Part shown: in pieces, positions 18,921 to 28,673 of the stretch | Position numbering within the stretch: position 1 is the first letter of the stretch | Layout of the letters: each line of letters opens with the position of its first letter | Assembly (NCBI GenBank): GCA_004557185.1 | Contig: SFEP01000003.1 | Span: 1 to 64,000 of the forward strand | Source of the DNA: Bacteroidales bacterium | GTDB lineage: Bacteria > Bacteroidota > Bacteroidia > Bacteroidales > Bacteroidaceae | DNA length: 64,000 bases | Direction: 5' to 3' | Notes under the pieces: model-generated | What the model was told of the DNA's origin: nothing | What the model saw: the letters and a program-made list of their open reading frames with translations, nothing else | Database searches by the model: none | Program-made: the position numbers and the translations under genes

Positions 18921-19116
18921 AGGTCTTATTCTGTTATGAAAATCTGCTTTCTTAAAAATCCTTTATATGTTGTATGTGAGCAAGTAAAATTGGATCGACT
19001 TCCTTCTGTCTTTGCTGTCAGACATGGCTGTTCTGCAGCCAGAACCCAAGGCGATGGAAAGATATGAACAGGTGATATGAATTATTACTGTCCGCTAAAC
19101 TTTGACCCACCGCCTA

Positions 19117-19159
19117 CAAAACAAGGGCGGCACGGAATGCGTGATGCGCCGTGCCGCCC
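19117..19159 (-). terminator. Intrinsic terminator after pfkA
   Basis: GGGCGGCACGG (19125-19135) pairs perfectly with CCGTGCCGCCC (19149-19159); the minus strand then reads TTGTTTTGT. Confidence 0.85.
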
Positions 19160-19183
19160 TGTGTGGCTTGTGGGTATTTTGGT

Positions 19184-20161
19184 TTAGATGGAGAGTTCGT
19201 CAAGCACTTTAATCAGCTTCTTGTCCATGGCCTTACGCTTGCTGACGGCGTCGATGAAGGGCACGTAGACTACTTCGTTGTTGCGGATGCCAACCATCAC
19301 GTTGCGCTGGCCTTGCACGAGTGCCTCGATGGCACCCACGCCTACCTGCGAGGCAAGAATGCGGTCGCGGGCAGAGGGGCGGCCGCCGCGTTGCAGGTGG
19401 CCGAGGATGGACACGCGCACATCGAACTGCGGATATTCCTCGTTCACGCGGTTGGCGTAGTACATGGCACCGCATTTGGGGCTCTCGCTCACTATCACGA
19501 TACAACTCTTCTTGCTCTTGCGAATGCCGCGTTCCATGAACTTGATGAGCTGGTCGGAGCCTGTGGAATCCTCGGGAATGATGGCAGCCTCAGCACCTGC
19601 GGCAATGGCGCTGTTCTGTGCCAGGAAGCCAGCATCGCGACCCATAACCTCCACAAAGAAGATGCGCTCGTGTGAGGTGGCCGTGTCGCGTATTTTGTCG
19701 ACACAATCGGTGATGGTGTTGAGTGTGGTGTCGTAGCCGATGGTGTTATCAGTGCCGTAGAGGTCGTTGTCGATGGTGCCAGGAAGACCGATGCAGGGGA
19801 AGTCATATTCCTCAGCCAGCGTCATGGCGCCTGTGAGCGAACCGTTACCGCCAATCACAATGAGGGCATCGATGGCTTCCTTGCGGAGCGTTTCGTAGGC
19901 GCGTTTACGGCCAGCTGGTGTTTGGAACTCTTTGCTGCGTGCTGTACGCAGTATGGTGCCGCCTGTCTGAATGATATTACTTACGTCTTCGGTTGTGAAA
20001 GTCTTGACTTCGTCGTTGATGAGGCCGTCGTAGCCTCGGTATATGCCTTTTATCTTGAAGCCGTTGCAAATGCCGCTACGTGTGACGGCGCGAATGGCTG
20101 CGTTCATGCCTGGTGCGTCGCCGCCCGAGGTCAATACGCCAATGCATCTGATTTTTCCCAT
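19184..20161 (-). CDS. pfkA: ATP-dependent 6-phosphofructokinase
   Basis: The 325-residue PfkA phosphorylates fructose 6-phosphate. Seen motifs are [12 protein letters not shown] (13-24), the active-site PGTIDND (127-133), the substrate segment MGRDAGF and GHLQRGG. Gly107 and the PGT form mark the ATP-using rather than the pyrophosphate-using type. The usual GGDG at the nucleotide-Mg site reads GGNG (Asn106). It lies 49 bases behind nhaD on the same strand, so the two may be co-transcribed, and it ends in a strong terminator. Confidence 0.94.
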   Translation of the reverse strand: MGKIRCIGVLTSGGDAPGMNAAIRAVTRSGICNGFKIKGIYRGYDGLINDEVKTFTTEDVSNIIQTGGTILRTARSKEFQTPAGRKRAYETLRKEAIDALIVIGGNGSLTGAMTLAEEYDFPCIGLPGTIDNDLYGTDNTIGYDTTLNTITDCVDKIRDTATSHERIFFVEVMGRDAGFLAQNSAIAAGAEAAIIPEDSTGSDQLIKFMERGIRKSKKSCIVIVSESPKCGAMYYANRVNEEYPQFDVRVSILGHLQRGGRPSARDRILASQVGVGAIEALVQGQRNVMVGIRNNEVVYVPFIDAVSKRKAMDKKLIKVLDELSI

Positions 20162-20210
20162 AGTCTGAGAGTTTATGTGGTGGTTAGTAGTATTTTTACA
20201 GCAGTGAACA

Positions 20211-21602
20211 TTAGAATAGGCAGATGGCTGCGGAGAGTACCAGCAAACCGGCAGCGAAGCCGGCCAATACCTTCGGTGTGATGTGGCGAAGATACCAGGA
20301 GAAGGTCACTCCCTCCATGCGCATGAGCAGAAGGCCTGCAATGGTGCCAGTGGAAAGCAGTGTGCCGCCCATGGCTGTGGTGTAGCTGAGCAAAGGCCAG
20401 AAGTTGCTGCCGCCAGCAATGCTGCCCATGGCGCCTGCAGCCTCGTAGGGGTGGAACAGGCTGATGCTACCAAGCACAACGGGGAGGTTGCCCAAGAATG
20501 CCGAGATGCCTCCCAGCACAGGGGCAATGACGTAGTCGCAAGGCACGTGTTCATGGATGAAGGTCAGCAACATGCGCAGGGCACCCGTCTCGGTGAGAGC
20601 TGCAAACATTAGCGTGAGTCCAATAAAATAGAGGATGTTCTGCAAATTGGCGTACTGCAAAGCCAAGGGGGTGCGCTTACGTACCATGAGGTCGCTTTGC
20701 AGCAGCGTGCGGTTGCAGAGTTCATTGACAATCCACAGCAAGGCCAGCACGCAGAGTGCGCCCAGGAAGGGCGGCAGCAAGGTGATGCGATGGAAGGTGG
20801 GGATGAACCACAGGCCGCCGATGCCTACGAGCAGCATGAGCAGGCGCTGCGGACGTGTGAGCAGGGTGTCGTCGCCGCGGTAGGGCGGGGTGGTGTTGAC
20901 AAGCTGGATGCGTGTGGGGAGCGTGTGCATCATGAGCAGCAACGTGGTGATGAGGGCCACGCATACAGGCACCACCAGCCACATGAAGTAGGCCGTAGGT
21001 GTGACAAGGCCGGCTGTCCATAACCTTAAACTCGTCAGGTCGCCAATCACCGTGATGGCACCGCCGCAATTGGCAGCCAGCACGATGACAGTGCTGTAGA
21101 TGCGCCGCTCGCGCTCGTTGCTGATAAGAGGATGCACAATGCCGAGCAGGAGCACCACGGTGGCGAGGTTGTCGAGGTTGGCCGAAAGTAAAAAGGTGAG
21201 ACCCGCGAGCAACCACAGGAGTTTCTTGGGTTGGCGGGTGCGTAGCCATTCCGTCAGAAAGTCAAAGCAGCCGTTGTTGTTGAGCACTTCGACAATGGAG
21301 GTGGTAGCCAGTAAGAAGAGTACGACTTCTGCGCATTGTGCCACATAGCCCAGAAAAATGTGGGTGGCGATAAACTCCTTCACGCTGCGCAGCGTGATGG
21401 GGTGAGAAGTGAGGTAGGAGACGAATTCTACGGGATGTTCGCTGACAATAAACATCGGGCCGTGATACACATAGAGCAGCCAGCAGCAAACCCCGGTGAA
21501 CATGGCCACGGCAGCCTTGTTCATGCGATTAACCGTTTCGGTGGCTATCAGGAACAGGCCGAAAAGTGTAATTGCTATAATAATGAATGTCATAGCGTAC
21601 AT
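20211..21602 (-). CDS. nhaD: NhaD-type Na+/H+ antiporter
   Basis: A 463-residue inner-membrane protein with about 12 hydrophobic segments over its whole length. The conserved [17 protein letters not shown] segment (about 137-153), [16 protein letters not shown] (about 176-191) and the C-terminal [17 protein letters not shown] are those of the NhaD family within the ArsB/NhaD superfamily. It should export Na+ (or Li+) in exchange for protons. Its only visible partner is pfkA downstream. tRNA-Gly lies just upstream. Confidence 0.88.
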   Translation of the reverse strand: MYAMTFIIIAITLFGLFLIATETVNRMNKAAVAMFTGVCCWLLYVYHGPMFIVSEHPVEFVSYLTSHPITLRSVKEFIATHIFLGYVAQCAEVVLFLLATTSIVEVLNNNGCFDFLTEWLRTRQPKKLLWLLAGLTFLLSANLDNLATVVLLLGIVHPLISNERERRIYSTVIVLAANCGGAITVIGDLTSLRLWTAGLVTPTAYFMWLVVPVCVALITTLLLMMHTLPTRIQLVNTTPPYRGDDTLLTRPQRLLMLLVGIGGLWFIPTFHRITLLPPFLGALCVLALLWIVNELCNRTLLQSDLMVRKRTPLALQYANLQNILYFIGLTLMFAALTETGALRMLLTFIHEHVPCDYVIAPVLGGISAFLGNLPVVLGSISLFHPYEAAGAMGSIAGGSNFWPLLSYTTAMGGTLLSTGTIAGLLLMRMEGVTFSWYLRHITPKVLAGFAAGLLVLSAAICLF

Positions 21603-21674
21603 GGTCAGTGTAGAAGCACCTGTTGTCCTGTTTGCGGGGCTGTATGACCGCCATAATGCCCCTGGGGGACTGTG

Positions 21675-21747
21675 AGCGGCAAACGGGGCTCGAACCCGCG
21701 ACCCTTAGCTTGGGAAGCTAATGCTCTACCAACTGAGCTACTGCCGC
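21675..21747 (-). tRNA. tRNA-Gly (anticodon CCC)
   Basis: The minus strand folds as a complete cloverleaf: acceptor GCGGCAG/TTGCCGC with one G-T pair, D-arm with AGCTCAGTTGGTAGAGC, anticodon loop TTCCCAA between TTAGC and GCTAA, and T-arm with GGTTCGAGCC. The discriminator is T, and CCA is not encoded. Confidence 0.95.
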
Positions 21748-21757
21748 AATGCAGGTG

Positions 21758-21765
21758 CAAATGTA
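21758..21765 (-). promoter_or_regulatory. -7 box upstream of tRNA-Gly
   Basis: TACATTTG on the minus strand, 10 bases from the tRNA 5' end, the right distance for a short leader. No TTTG at -33 is seen. Confidence 0.5.
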
Positions 21766-21903
21766 ATGATTAAAATGGTAAATGAACTATTGGCATACTG
21801 CTTTTTTCGCCTTACTGGGTGTGCCCTGCGCTTTTTATGCCCTTGGAGCGGGGCGCGTGCCGTTGCCAGAACACTGGTTGTGCGCAGAATGGCATGCTGC
21901 ATT

Positions 21904-23097
21904 TTATGCCTGAAGCGGGGCGGGAGCATACTGATAGAGCGCGAGACCGAAACTTGGCGCTACGGCGATGAATGCTTCCATGTAGCGCGATGCGGTTTCC
22001 TCGTAGGCTACAAACTCTGTGTTCTTGGCGTAGAACCACACCTCGACAGGCAATCCGTGCGCGGTGGGGTTGAGTTGACGTGCCAGTACCCACTGGTCGG
22101 ATGAAATGGAGGCGTCGGCCGAGAGCGTGCGCACAATGTGCTGGCGGAAAAGGGTGAGGTTGGTGAGGGGCTGTGCGCCCTCTTGCGGAGCGTCACATAG
22201 TCCTTGCTCAGCCCAGGCCTGCTGCTCCTCGTGGGTAGCAAAGCGTATGCTGCGCACGTCAATGAAAAGGCAACGCTTGACGCGGCGGGCGCCCATACGC
22301 AGCATGCCGTCCCAGTTCTGAAACGATTCGCTCACCAGGTTGTAAGGCGGAATGGTTGAGATGGTATTGTCGAAGTTGCGTATCTTGATAGTAGTGAGCG
22401 AGATTACCTCCACCACGCCATCGATACCGCGGTTTTCAATTGTGACCCAGTCGCCCACCTTCAGCATTTTGTTGCTCGAAAGTTGTATGCCCGCTACCAG
22501 ACCCAGTATCGTGTCCTTGAACACCAGCATGAGTACCGTGGCAGCAGCACCTAAGCCTGTGGCAAGGCGTAGGAGGTCGAGGCCAATGAGCAGCGAGAGC
22601 GTGATGATGCTGCCGATGATGAGCACCATGAGGCGGGCAAACTGCAGGATGCCTACAAACTGGTGTTCGTTTATTTTGGATGTGCACACCGTGCTCACAT
22701 TTTTCAGAATGGCCGAGAGCAGATGCACGATGTTCCAGGCTATGACGGCCTGCACGATGCGGTTGGTCCAGAAGAATATGCGGGTGTCGGGGTGGTCGAA
22801 GCAAAGCGGCAGCAGATTGTACACCAATACGCTGGGCACGATGTGGAACAGCGCCTTCAGCACAGGCCGGTTGATGAGGTAGTCGTCCCACTCGGTCGAA
22901 GTGCTTTTCACCAGGTGCAGGATGCGGGGTATGGCCATGCGGCGCAGCAGGAGCACGCACAGCAGGCATACCAAAAAGAGCAGTACGATGAGCGTGAGCT
23001 GTGTGAAGCGTTGGCTCCACAGCAGGTTCATGCCGATGTCTTGAAAAAGGGTTTCAAGGAAAACCCGCAGGCGGGAAAAGAGTAGGAAACTGTTCAT
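21904..23097 (-). CDS. MscS-family mechanosensitive channel (YbdG-like)
   Basis: A 397-residue inner-membrane protein. Hydrophobic segments lie at about 25-52, 78-98, 110-128 and 148-195. The last contains the pore-lining helix LATGLGAAATVLMLVFKDTILGLVAGIQL, broken here by its glycines, followed by the MscS beta domain (VGDWVTIENRGIDGVVEVISLTTIKIRN is the family hallmark region). The soluble C-terminal domain follows. It relieves osmotic pressure by releasing solutes. It lies 57 bases behind the MFS gene, possibly in one transcript. Confidence 0.9.
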   Translation of the reverse strand: MNSFLLFSRLRVFLETLFQDIGMNLLWSQRFTQLTLIVLLFLVCLLCVLLLRRMAIPRILHLVKSTSTEWDDYLINRPVLKALFHIVPSVLVYNLLPLCFDHPDTRIFFWTNRIVQAVIAWNIVHLLSAILKNVSTVCTSKINEHQFVGILQFARLMVLIIGSIITLSLLIGLDLLRLATGLGAAATVLMLVFKDTILGLVAGIQLSSNKMLKVGDWVTIENRGIDGVVEVISLTTIKIRNFDNTISTIPPYNLVSESFQNWDGMLRMGARRVKRCLFIDVRSIRFATHEEQQAWAEQGLCDAPQEGAQPLTNLTLFRQHIVRTLSADASISSDQWVLARQLNPTAHGLPVEVWFYAKNTEFVAYEETASRYMEAFIAVAPSFGLALYQYAPAPLQA

Positions 23098-23154
23098 GTA
23101 GTTGTGGTTGCGTAGGGAACTGTAAAAATGGATACGCCCCTGTGTTGTACTGCC

Positions 23155-24348
23155 TTATCGCAGGCGGTAGCGGCGGTAATGCGGGGTGACGTAATGGTCG
23201 AAGAAGAGCATCGACACGAGGCACAGCAACGCGCCGGTGAGGTAGACCGTGTGGAAACCAGCCTGCTGGGCTATCATGCCGCTGCTCACCACACCCAGCC
23301 CTATGCCCACGTCCCATGAGGTGAGGTAGGTGCCGGTGGCAGTGGCGCGCTGGTTGTTGGGAGCCAGGTTGATGTAGAGCGAATTGTAGGCTGGAAACAT
23401 GATGCCGAAGCCTACGCCCTGCAAGGCGGGTACAAGGAAAAAGACAATGGCGGTCAGGGTTGACGAGGCTGGCCTCAGGTAGCGGCAGCACCCCAGCAGC
23501 AGGAAAGCCGCCGTGACGAGGTAGAAACCGTAATGGATGCACTCCGTTACATAACCCTTGTCTACATATTTTCCCGCAAAAATGCGCGACACGCCCATAC
23601 CTCCCGCCAGCAGTACGAAGAAGAAACCCGTGGGCACGTGCAACCCTATCTCTCTGGCATACATGGCCACAAAGTTTGTGGTGGCGCCGTAGGGAATGGA
23701 GAGCAGGATGAGCGCCACGCCAGCGGGTATGCCACGTAGCAGGATGAAACGGTCGAGGGAGATGGGTGGGCGCTGCACCCGAGGCTTGGCCGGTGCGTGG
23801 ATACACAGAGCTGCCACAAATCCGATGGCTGAAGCCAGCAGGCTAAGGGTGAATATCCAGTGATAGGGCAACACGCCATGCAGAAACAAACCCACCATCG
23901 GGCCAATGCTCATGGCAAGGTTGTTGGTCAGACCGTAATATCCCAATCCCTCACCCCGCCGTTCCGAGGGCATGATGTCGACCACGAGTGTATTGCCTCC
24001 CACCGTGACAGTGCCGAAAGCCAGTCCGTGCAGCGTGCGCAGCAGGATGAACAGCACCAAAGCACCGCCCGCCACGTAGCCCGCAAAGAGCACCGTGAAG
24101 CAGGCGTAGGAGAGCAAGTACAAGGGTTTGCGGGCAAAAGCATCGAGCAGATAGCCCGAAAACGGACGCACCAGGAGCGCCGTCAGCGTGTAGCAACTCA
24201 GAATGACGCCTATCGCGCCAGCCGGCAGCCCGTACACCTCTTTCAGATAGAAGGGGAAAACGGGGATGAGCAGCCAGAATGCGAAATAGAGCAGGAAGTT
24301 GGCTGCCAGGATGCAGCAGTAGGATGGCGTGAAGAGTCGTGCCCTCAT
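23155..24348 (-). CDS. MFS transporter
   Basis: A 397-residue major facilitator with 12 hydrophobic segments. ATG 24348 (MRARLFTPSY) was chosen because the longer frame runs into the pheS terminator. The loop 2-3 motif is present as RPFSGYLLDAFARKP, near residues 65-80, and the antiporter-like motif as GGNTLVVDIMPSERRGEGLGYY. The central loop (about 185-205) is short. The substrate cannot be inferred; the family includes many drug and metabolite exporters. Confidence 0.88.
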   Translation of the reverse strand: MRARLFTPSYCCILAANFLLYFAFWLLIPVFPFYLKEVYGLPAGAIGVILSCYTLTALLVRPFSGYLLDAFARKPLYLLSYACFTVLFAGYVAGGALVLFILLRTLHGLAFGTVTVGGNTLVVDIMPSERRGEGLGYYGLTNNLAMSIGPMVGLFLHGVLPYHWIFTLSLLASAIGFVAALCIHAPAKPRVQRPPISLDRFILLRGIPAGVALILLSIPYGATTNFVAMYAREIGLHVPTGFFFVLLAGGMGVSRIFAGKYVDKGYVTECIHYGFYLVTAAFLLLGCCRYLRPASSTLTAIVFFLVPALQGVGFGIMFPAYNSLYINLAPNNQRATATGTYLTSWDVGIGLGVVSSGMIAQQAGFHTVYLTGALLCLVSMLFFDHYVTPHYRRYRLR

Positions 24349-24370
24349 GACGTGGTGTGTAGATAGAAGG

Positions 24371-24405
24371 AACGGGTCGCAGGCTTCGGTGCCGTGCGAC
24401 CCGTT
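24371..24405 (-). terminator. Terminator-like hairpin after pheS
   Basis: AACGGGTCGCA (24371-24381) pairs perfectly with TGCGACCCGTT (24395-24405). The minus strand continues CCTTCTATCT, a weak T-tract. Confidence 0.65.
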
Positions 24406-24438
24406 GGAATATTGGCGCACGCTGTGTGCGCGTCACAG

Positions 24439-25461
24439 TTAGTTGGCTGCCATGAATTCGTCAAGGAAACGCACGTCGTTCTCGGAGAACATACGCAAGT
24501 CCTTCACTTGGTATTTCAGGTTGGTGATGCGTTCTACACCCATACCGAAGGCGTAGCCCTTGTAGATGCTGCTGTCGATGCCGTTAGCCTCAAGCACGTT
24601 CGGGTCGACCATGCCGCATCCCAAAATCTCCACCCAGCCAGTGTGCTTGCAGAAACCGCAGCCCTTGCCGCCGCAGATGTTGCACGAAATGTCCATTTCT
24701 GCACTCGGTTCGGTGAAGGGGAAGTAAGAGGGACGCAGACGGATTTTCGTGTCGGCACCAAACATTTCACGGGCAAAGGTGAGGAGCACCTGCTTGAGGT
24801 CCGTAAAGCTCACATCCTTGTCCACGTAGAGTCCCTCCACCTGGTGGAAGAAGCAGTGGGCGCGGGCCGAGATGGCTTCGTTGCGGTAAACGCGGCCAGG
24901 GCATATTACCCGGATGGGCGGCTGTGTCTTCTCCATCACGCGGCTCTGCACCGAACTGGTGTGCGTACGCAGCACGATGTCGGGGTGCTGCTCCACGAAG
25001 AAGGTGTCCTGCATGTCGCGTGCGGGGTGGTCGTCGGCAAAGTTCATCGAGCCGAACACGTGCCAGTCATCCTCCACTTCTGGACCATCAGCCATAGCAA
25101 AGCCAAGACGGGAAAAGATGTCGATAATCTCATTCTTCACGATGGTCAGCGGGTGGCGTGTGCCCAAGCGGATGGGGTAGGGCGTACGTGTCAGGTCGAG
25201 GTCGCTCAAGTCATCCTCGGCCGTAGCCAGTGTGGCGCGCAGCGTGTTGATGCGCTCTTGCAAGGCCGTTTTCAGTTCGTTGAGCAACATGCCGATTTCG
25301 CGCTTCTGCTCGGGAGCCACGGAGCGGAACTCACCCATGAGCTCGTTGACGATACCTTTCTTGCTCAAGTATTTGATGCGGAGGTTCTCCAACTCTTGTG
25401 CGTCATGAGCCTCGAGCGTGGCCACTTCCTGCAGCAGCGATTTGATTTTGTCTGATAACAT
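24439..25461 (-). CDS. pheS: Phenylalanine--tRNA ligase alpha subunit
   Basis: The catalytic subunit (340 residues) of the alpha2-beta2 synthetase. An N-terminal coiled coil covers about residues 1-85. The catalytic class II domain follows with HPLTIVKNEI, ARDMQDTFF, VYRNEAISARAHCFFHQVEG cut by motif 2, and the C-terminal motif 3 YAFGMGVERI. The Cys cluster CNICGGKGCGFCKHTG near 250-265 is normal in bacterial PheS. pheT is not adjacent. The leader of about 190 bases contains a hairpin at 25505-25543 (TCGTTAAG / CTTAACGA). Confidence 0.96.
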   Translation of the reverse strand: MLSDKIKSLLQEVATLEAHDAQELENLRIKYLSKKGIVNELMGEFRSVAPEQKREIGMLLNELKTALQERINTLRATLATAEDDLSDLDLTRTPYPIRLGTRHPLTIVKNEIIDIFSRLGFAMADGPEVEDDWHVFGSMNFADDHPARDMQDTFFVEQHPDIVLRTHTSSVQSRVMEKTQPPIRVICPGRVYRNEAISARAHCFFHQVEGLYVDKDVSFTDLKQVLLTFAREMFGADTKIRLRPSYFPFTEPSAEMDISCNICGGKGCGFCKHTGWVEILGCGMVDPNVLEANGIDSSIYKGYAFGMGVERITNLKYQVKDLRMFSENDVRFLDEFMAAN

Positions 25462-25662
25462 GGCGTCTATGTAGTATTTTTGTTTTTTATTCGTGCCATT
25501 TCTCGTTAAGCTTGCTCGCGTTGGCCTTTGGGCTTAACGAAATAGTTGGGGTTGAGGCCGCGCTCGCACGCCTTATATATTATAGGTGTGTGCGTGGCTT
25601 TTGGGCAGGCCGCCACCAAGGCCAAAAGTAGGTACGGGCGTGACGGTCTGGTTTTCCGCATG

Positions 25663-25693
25663 CAAAGGTAGCACAACCCCCGTTAAGAACAAA
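25663..25693 (-). promoter_or_regulatory. Promoter of pheS
   Basis: Minus-strand TTTG (25690-25693), 19 bases, TACCTTTG (25663-25670): a perfect consensus. The transcript start is near 25656. Confidence 0.8.
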
Positions 25694-25788
25694 ACGAATC
25701 CCTCCCGCATTTTCTATTTCGGCCTTGGTGCGTGGGGTTTGTCCACCCCATACCATCAAACCGACAAGGCACTCCTGAGCCACGCAAT

Positions 25789-25917
25789 TATTTCCAAGAA
25801 AATTGCCATGCCTTGAAAAATTTTTTCCAACGCTTGAAAATATTTTTTCAACGCTTGAAAAAACTTTTTCAAGGCAGGAAAATAAATTTTCAAGCGTGGG
25901 CATTTTTCTTGAAAATA
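25789..25917. repeat. Tandem palindrome element D with inverted arms (21-base period)
   Basis: Outer arms 25789-25819 and 25887-25917 are inverted copies with few mismatches. Between them CTTGAAAA starts at 25812, 25833 and 25854, with a CAGGAAAA variant at 25875, all 21 bases apart; each unit folds as CTTGAAAA / TTTTTCAAG. The 25694-26094 region otherwise holds no gene. The left flank shares AAGGCACT with elements E and G. Confidence 0.9.
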
Positions 25918-26094
25918 TGGCAGTGTTATCGTCTCCTTATGGGGATTCCACGGCATGGCGAGCCATCGCACTCATAAGGTGGGAGGGCTTCACTTCCGCG
26001 CTGAATGTGTGGGTTGGGGCTGAGATGATGGGGGCCGTGCGTAGGGTGAGTGTAAAGTCGGGGCGGTGGTGGAGCTGCACTCGCTGCTTTTTCT

Positions 26095-26102
26095 TATTTT
26101 TG
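26095..26102 (+). promoter_or_regulatory. -7 box upstream of pyrF
   Basis: TATTTTTG, 75 bases before the pyrF ATG. No TTTG is found at the -33 distance. Confidence 0.45.
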
Positions 26103-26177
26103 CATCTGCACCGCGCACTGCCTTGTTTGTAGGTGGTGCTGAGAAAACAGGATGTCACTGTAAAACCATCATATATC

Positions 26178-26996
26178 ATGAACAGACAACAACTTATCGC
26201 GAACATTCGCAGCAAACGGTCTTTCCTCTGCGTGGGGCTTGACACTGACCCGTTGAAATTGCCCAAGCATTTGCAGGGCGAGGATGATGCGGTTTTCCGT
26301 TTTAACTGCGCCATTGTTGATGCCACTGCCCCTTTCTGCGTGGCTTACAAGCCCAATCTGGCTTTCTACGAGGCTGCTGGCCCTGCGGGGGTGGAGGTGT
26401 ATGAACGCACCGTGGCTTACATCAAGAGTCACTATCCCGACCAGTTTGTCATTGCCGATGCTAAGCGCGGCGATATAGGCAACACGTCGTCACTCTATGC
26501 GCGGGCTATGTTCGAGGGTGAACATACGGCCGATGCGCTCACAGTGGCACCTTATATGGGTAAGGACAGCGTGACGCCGTTCTTGCAGTATGAGGACAAA
26601 TGGGTGGTGCTCCTGGCACTGACCAGCAACCCCGGCTCGCACGATTTCCAGATGTTGGAGGATGCAAAAGGTAAATGCCTCTTCGAACACGTACTCGAGA
26701 CCTCGCAGCAGTGGGGCGCGGGTGCCGACCGCATGATGTATGTAGTGGGTGCTACGCAGGGCAAGTTGTTTGAGCGTGTGCGCAAGGTGGCGCCAGACCA
26801 CTTCCTGCTCGTACCGGGTGTTGGTGCGCAGGGCGGCTCACTCGATGATGTATGTCACTACGGTCTGAATGCCGATTGCGGTCTGCTTGTGAATTCCTCG
26901 CGCGGAATCATCTTCGCAGACAGCAGCGAGCATTTTGCAGAGGTTGCTGCCGAAAAGGCTCAGGAACTACAGCAGGCCATGAGCCGCTGGGTTTAG
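26178..26996 (+). CDS. pyrF: Orotidine 5'-phosphate decarboxylase
   Basis: PyrF converts OMP to UMP, the last step of UMP synthesis. The 272-residue protein is of the longer subfamily 2. The catalytic DAKRGDIG is at residues 94-101, the [11 protein letters not shown] strand near 15-25, and the phosphate-binding loops VPGVGAQGG and NSSRGIIF follow. ATG 26178 gives [10 protein letters not shown], the family start; a start 45 bases upstream adds non-family sequence. It is a single gene with its own terminator. Confidence 0.95.
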   Translation: MNRQQLIANIRSKRSFLCVGLDTDPLKLPKHLQGEDDAVFRFNCAIVDATAPFCVAYKPNLAFYEAAGPAGVEVYERTVAYIKSHYPDQFVIADAKRGDIGNTSSLYARAMFEGEHTADALTVAPYMGKDSVTPFLQYEDKWVVLLALTSNPGSHDFQMLEDAKGKCLFEHVLETSQQWGAGADRMMYVVGATQGKLFERVRKVAPDHFLLVPGVGAQGGSLDDVCHYGLNADCGLLVNSSRGIIFADSSEHFAEVAAEKAQELQQAMSRWV

Positions 26997-27037
26997 TTGC
27001 CTGCGCTCCCCCTCTATTCCTCAATCAACACATGAAG

Positions 27038-27080
27038 AGAGGCTGCATCGTATAGAGATTTGTGCGACGCAGCCTCTTTC
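27038..27080 (+). terminator. Intrinsic terminator (shared stem family, copy 2)
   Basis: AGAGGCTGC (27038-27046) pairs with GCAGCCTCT (27069-27077), followed by TTC TTTT. Its stem matches those at 14137 and 53977. Beyond it, 27081-27326 shows no supported gene. Confidence 0.8.
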
Positions 27081-27326
27081 TTTTATTTAAACTTGTATAT
27101 AAAAACGATGCTATTCTTCCTTGAGCCTTTACGCTTATTTTTTTGCCGCATTGTGTCTCTTTTTTTCAGCCTTCCCGCCCTTTTTCACCTCTGTATCATT
27201 CTTATGAGAGTAGTTGCGGATTGGAGGATATTAAAGATGGAGGCTCAATTCCCTACAACCACGAGCTGTATGTTAGAACGGGACTGAGTTATTGTACTGG
27301 AAAAGGATGTGTCTTCTTTATGCATG

Positions 27327-27599
27327 TTACCCATGCAGTGCGAAGCACAGGGCAAGTTGCAGTACCAGAATGGCGGGGATGCCTATAGAGAACTGCTTGT
27401 GCTGGGTTTTATGTCGCCAGGTGTACATGGCAGCCCATGCTCCTATGCTCCCGCCAACAGCGGCTAACATCAGGAGCGTTGACTCTGCTATGCGGTGCTT
27501 GCCGTGGCGAGCTTTCCATTTATCGACCCCGTAGATGGCAAAGGTGAGCGGGTTGATAATCAAAAGGTAGTAGAGCAGGAGGGTGTGCAGCATGTCCAT
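27327..27599 (-). CDS. DUF1294 membrane protein
   Basis: A 90-residue protein of the DUF1294 family. It has a hydrophobic N-terminus (about 3-22), the family signature YGVDKWKARHGKHRIAE at about 23-39, then two further hydrophobic segments (LLMLAAVGGSIGAWAAMY and the C-terminal IPAILVLQLALCFAL). The family has no established function. It follows the terminator of the rpmB operon, so it may be transcribed on its own; no promoter is evident in the 120-base gap. Confidence 0.85.
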   Translation of the reverse strand: MDMLHTLLLYYLLIINPLTFAIYGVDKWKARHGKHRIAESTLLMLAAVGGSIGAWAAMYTWRHKTQHKQFSIGIPAILVLQLALCFALHG

Positions 27600-27642
27600 G
27601 AGGTATAAGTTGTGAAGTTCGTGGAGTGAGTTGTAGGCAGTA

Positions 27643-27680
27643 AGGAAAACCGCACCGCCTCATGGAATAAGGCGGTGCGG
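27643..27680 (-). terminator. Intrinsic terminator after the rpmB operon
   Basis: CCGCACCGCCT (27650-27660) pairs perfectly with AGGCGGTGCGG (27670-27680); the minus strand then reads TTTTCC. Confidence 0.85.
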
Positions 27681-27719
27681 TGGGAAGGGTATGCTTGGCT
27701 GCGTGACGCAGCGCATTGC

Positions 27720-27878
27720 TTAGTTCTTGAAGAAATCTTTAACGGCGTCGTTGGGTACCATACGCTCATCGAAGATGTAAGCACCCGTCTTGGGGCTCTT
27801 GACCATTTTGATGACTTTCGTGTATGAACGGCCGTCAGTCTTACCTTCCTGCAGAGTTGCAACAGTTTTCTTTGCCAT
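27720..27878 (-). CDS. Ribosomal protein bL38 (DUF4295)
   Basis: A 52-residue frame from ATG 27878 to TAA 27720: MAKKTVATLQEGKTDGRSYT at the start and a C-terminus of DAVKDFFKN. This is the DUF4295 family found next to rpmG in Bacteroidota. From memory, the family was identified as the extra large-subunit protein bL38 in the Flavobacterium johnsoniae ribosome. It starts 12 bases after the rpmG stop and closes the rpmB-rpmG operon. Confidence 0.9.
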   Translation of the reverse strand: MAKKTVATLQEGKTDGRSYTKVIKMVKSPKTGAYIFDERMVPNDAVKDFFKN

Positions 27879-27890
27879 GGTAGTTTATGC

Positions 27891-28082
27891 TTATTTGATT
27901 TCTTTGTGAACGGTCATTCTTTTGAGAATGGGGTTGTATTTCTTCAGTTCAAGGCGGTCCGGCGTGTTCTTGCGGTTCTTCGTGGTAATGTAACGCGATG
28001 TTCCGGGCAGTCCGCTCTCTTTCATTTCGGTGCACTCAAGAATTACTTGCACACGGTTGCCTTTAGCTTTCTTTCCAGCCAT
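27891..28082 (-). CDS. rpmG: 50S ribosomal protein L33
   Basis: A 63-residue bL33 protein. It contains [33 protein letters not shown] and [15 protein letters not shown], the family core without gaps. The zinc-binding CxxC pairs of some L33 forms are absent, so it is the Zn-independent type. It lies second in the rpmB-rpmG-bL38 operon. Confidence 0.95.
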   Translation of the reverse strand: MAGKKAKGNRVQVILECTEMKESGLPGTSRYITTKNRKNTPDRLELKKYNPILKRMTVHKEIK

Positions 28083-28178
28083 TGTTGTGTCTACTTGTTA
28101 TAGGAACCATTCGGCTTGCTCGTGGGGCAGCGTTTGTGTTACGTGCGCAAATCCACTTTGCATAAGCCTGCTTGGCTT

Positions 28179-28439
28179 TTATCCGATTACTTTAATGTTT
28201 TTCCAGTCGCAATATCCTTTGGCCACGGCTGCACTGAGCGCTGCGTCGAGGCCGATACGGTTGATGAGACGCAGACCTGCGGCGCTGATGCGGAGGCTGA
28301 TCCAGCAGTCCTGTTCAACGTAGTAGAACTTCTTTGTGAACAAGTTTACGTCAAACGAACGCTTGGTACGGCGCTTCGAGTGCGAAACGTTGTTGCCAAT
28401 CATGGCTTTCTTTCCTGTAATTTGACAAATCTTAGACAT
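28179..28439 (-). CDS. rpmB: 50S ribosomal protein L28
   Basis: An 86-residue bL28 protein beginning [20 protein letters not shown], with the [13 protein letters not shown] segment and [16 protein letters not shown]. It is the first gene of its operon, behind a perfect promoter and a leader of about 135 bases. A 96-base gap separates it from rpmG. Confidence 0.95.
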   Translation of the reverse strand: MSKICQITGKKAMIGNNVSHSKRRTKRSFDVNLFTKKFYYVEQDCWISLRISAAGLRLINRIGLDAALSAAVAKGYCDWKNIKVIG

Positions 28440-28581
28440 TGCTTTCGCTTTGTTTCGTAGTTGAAATAGATGCGATTGGGGGAGTTGGAACTGCTGCGTC
28501 GGGTTTCAGAAGTTGTTGTTGCGTAATCTTGGGGTGGTATTCTTATATTTACCGCCAGTAGACACTCCCGCGTTCGGGTTG

Positions 28582-28612
28582 CAAAAGTACTACCTTTTTT
28601 GCAAACGGCAAA
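28582..28612 (-). promoter_or_regulatory. Promoter of rpmB-rpmG-bL38
   Basis: Minus-strand TTTG (28609-28612), 19 bases, TACTTTTG (28582-28589). Confidence 0.8.
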
Positions 28613-28673
28613 GTGTTGTTGCTCATTTCACTTCACTTTTTTGTATGGCATGTGCAGATAAAGAGCGAATAAG

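Noticed and set aside
27060..27287. 75-residue hydrophobic + strand frame after pyrF
   Set aside because: It begins inside the pyrF terminator and its hydrophobicity comes from T-rich sequence.
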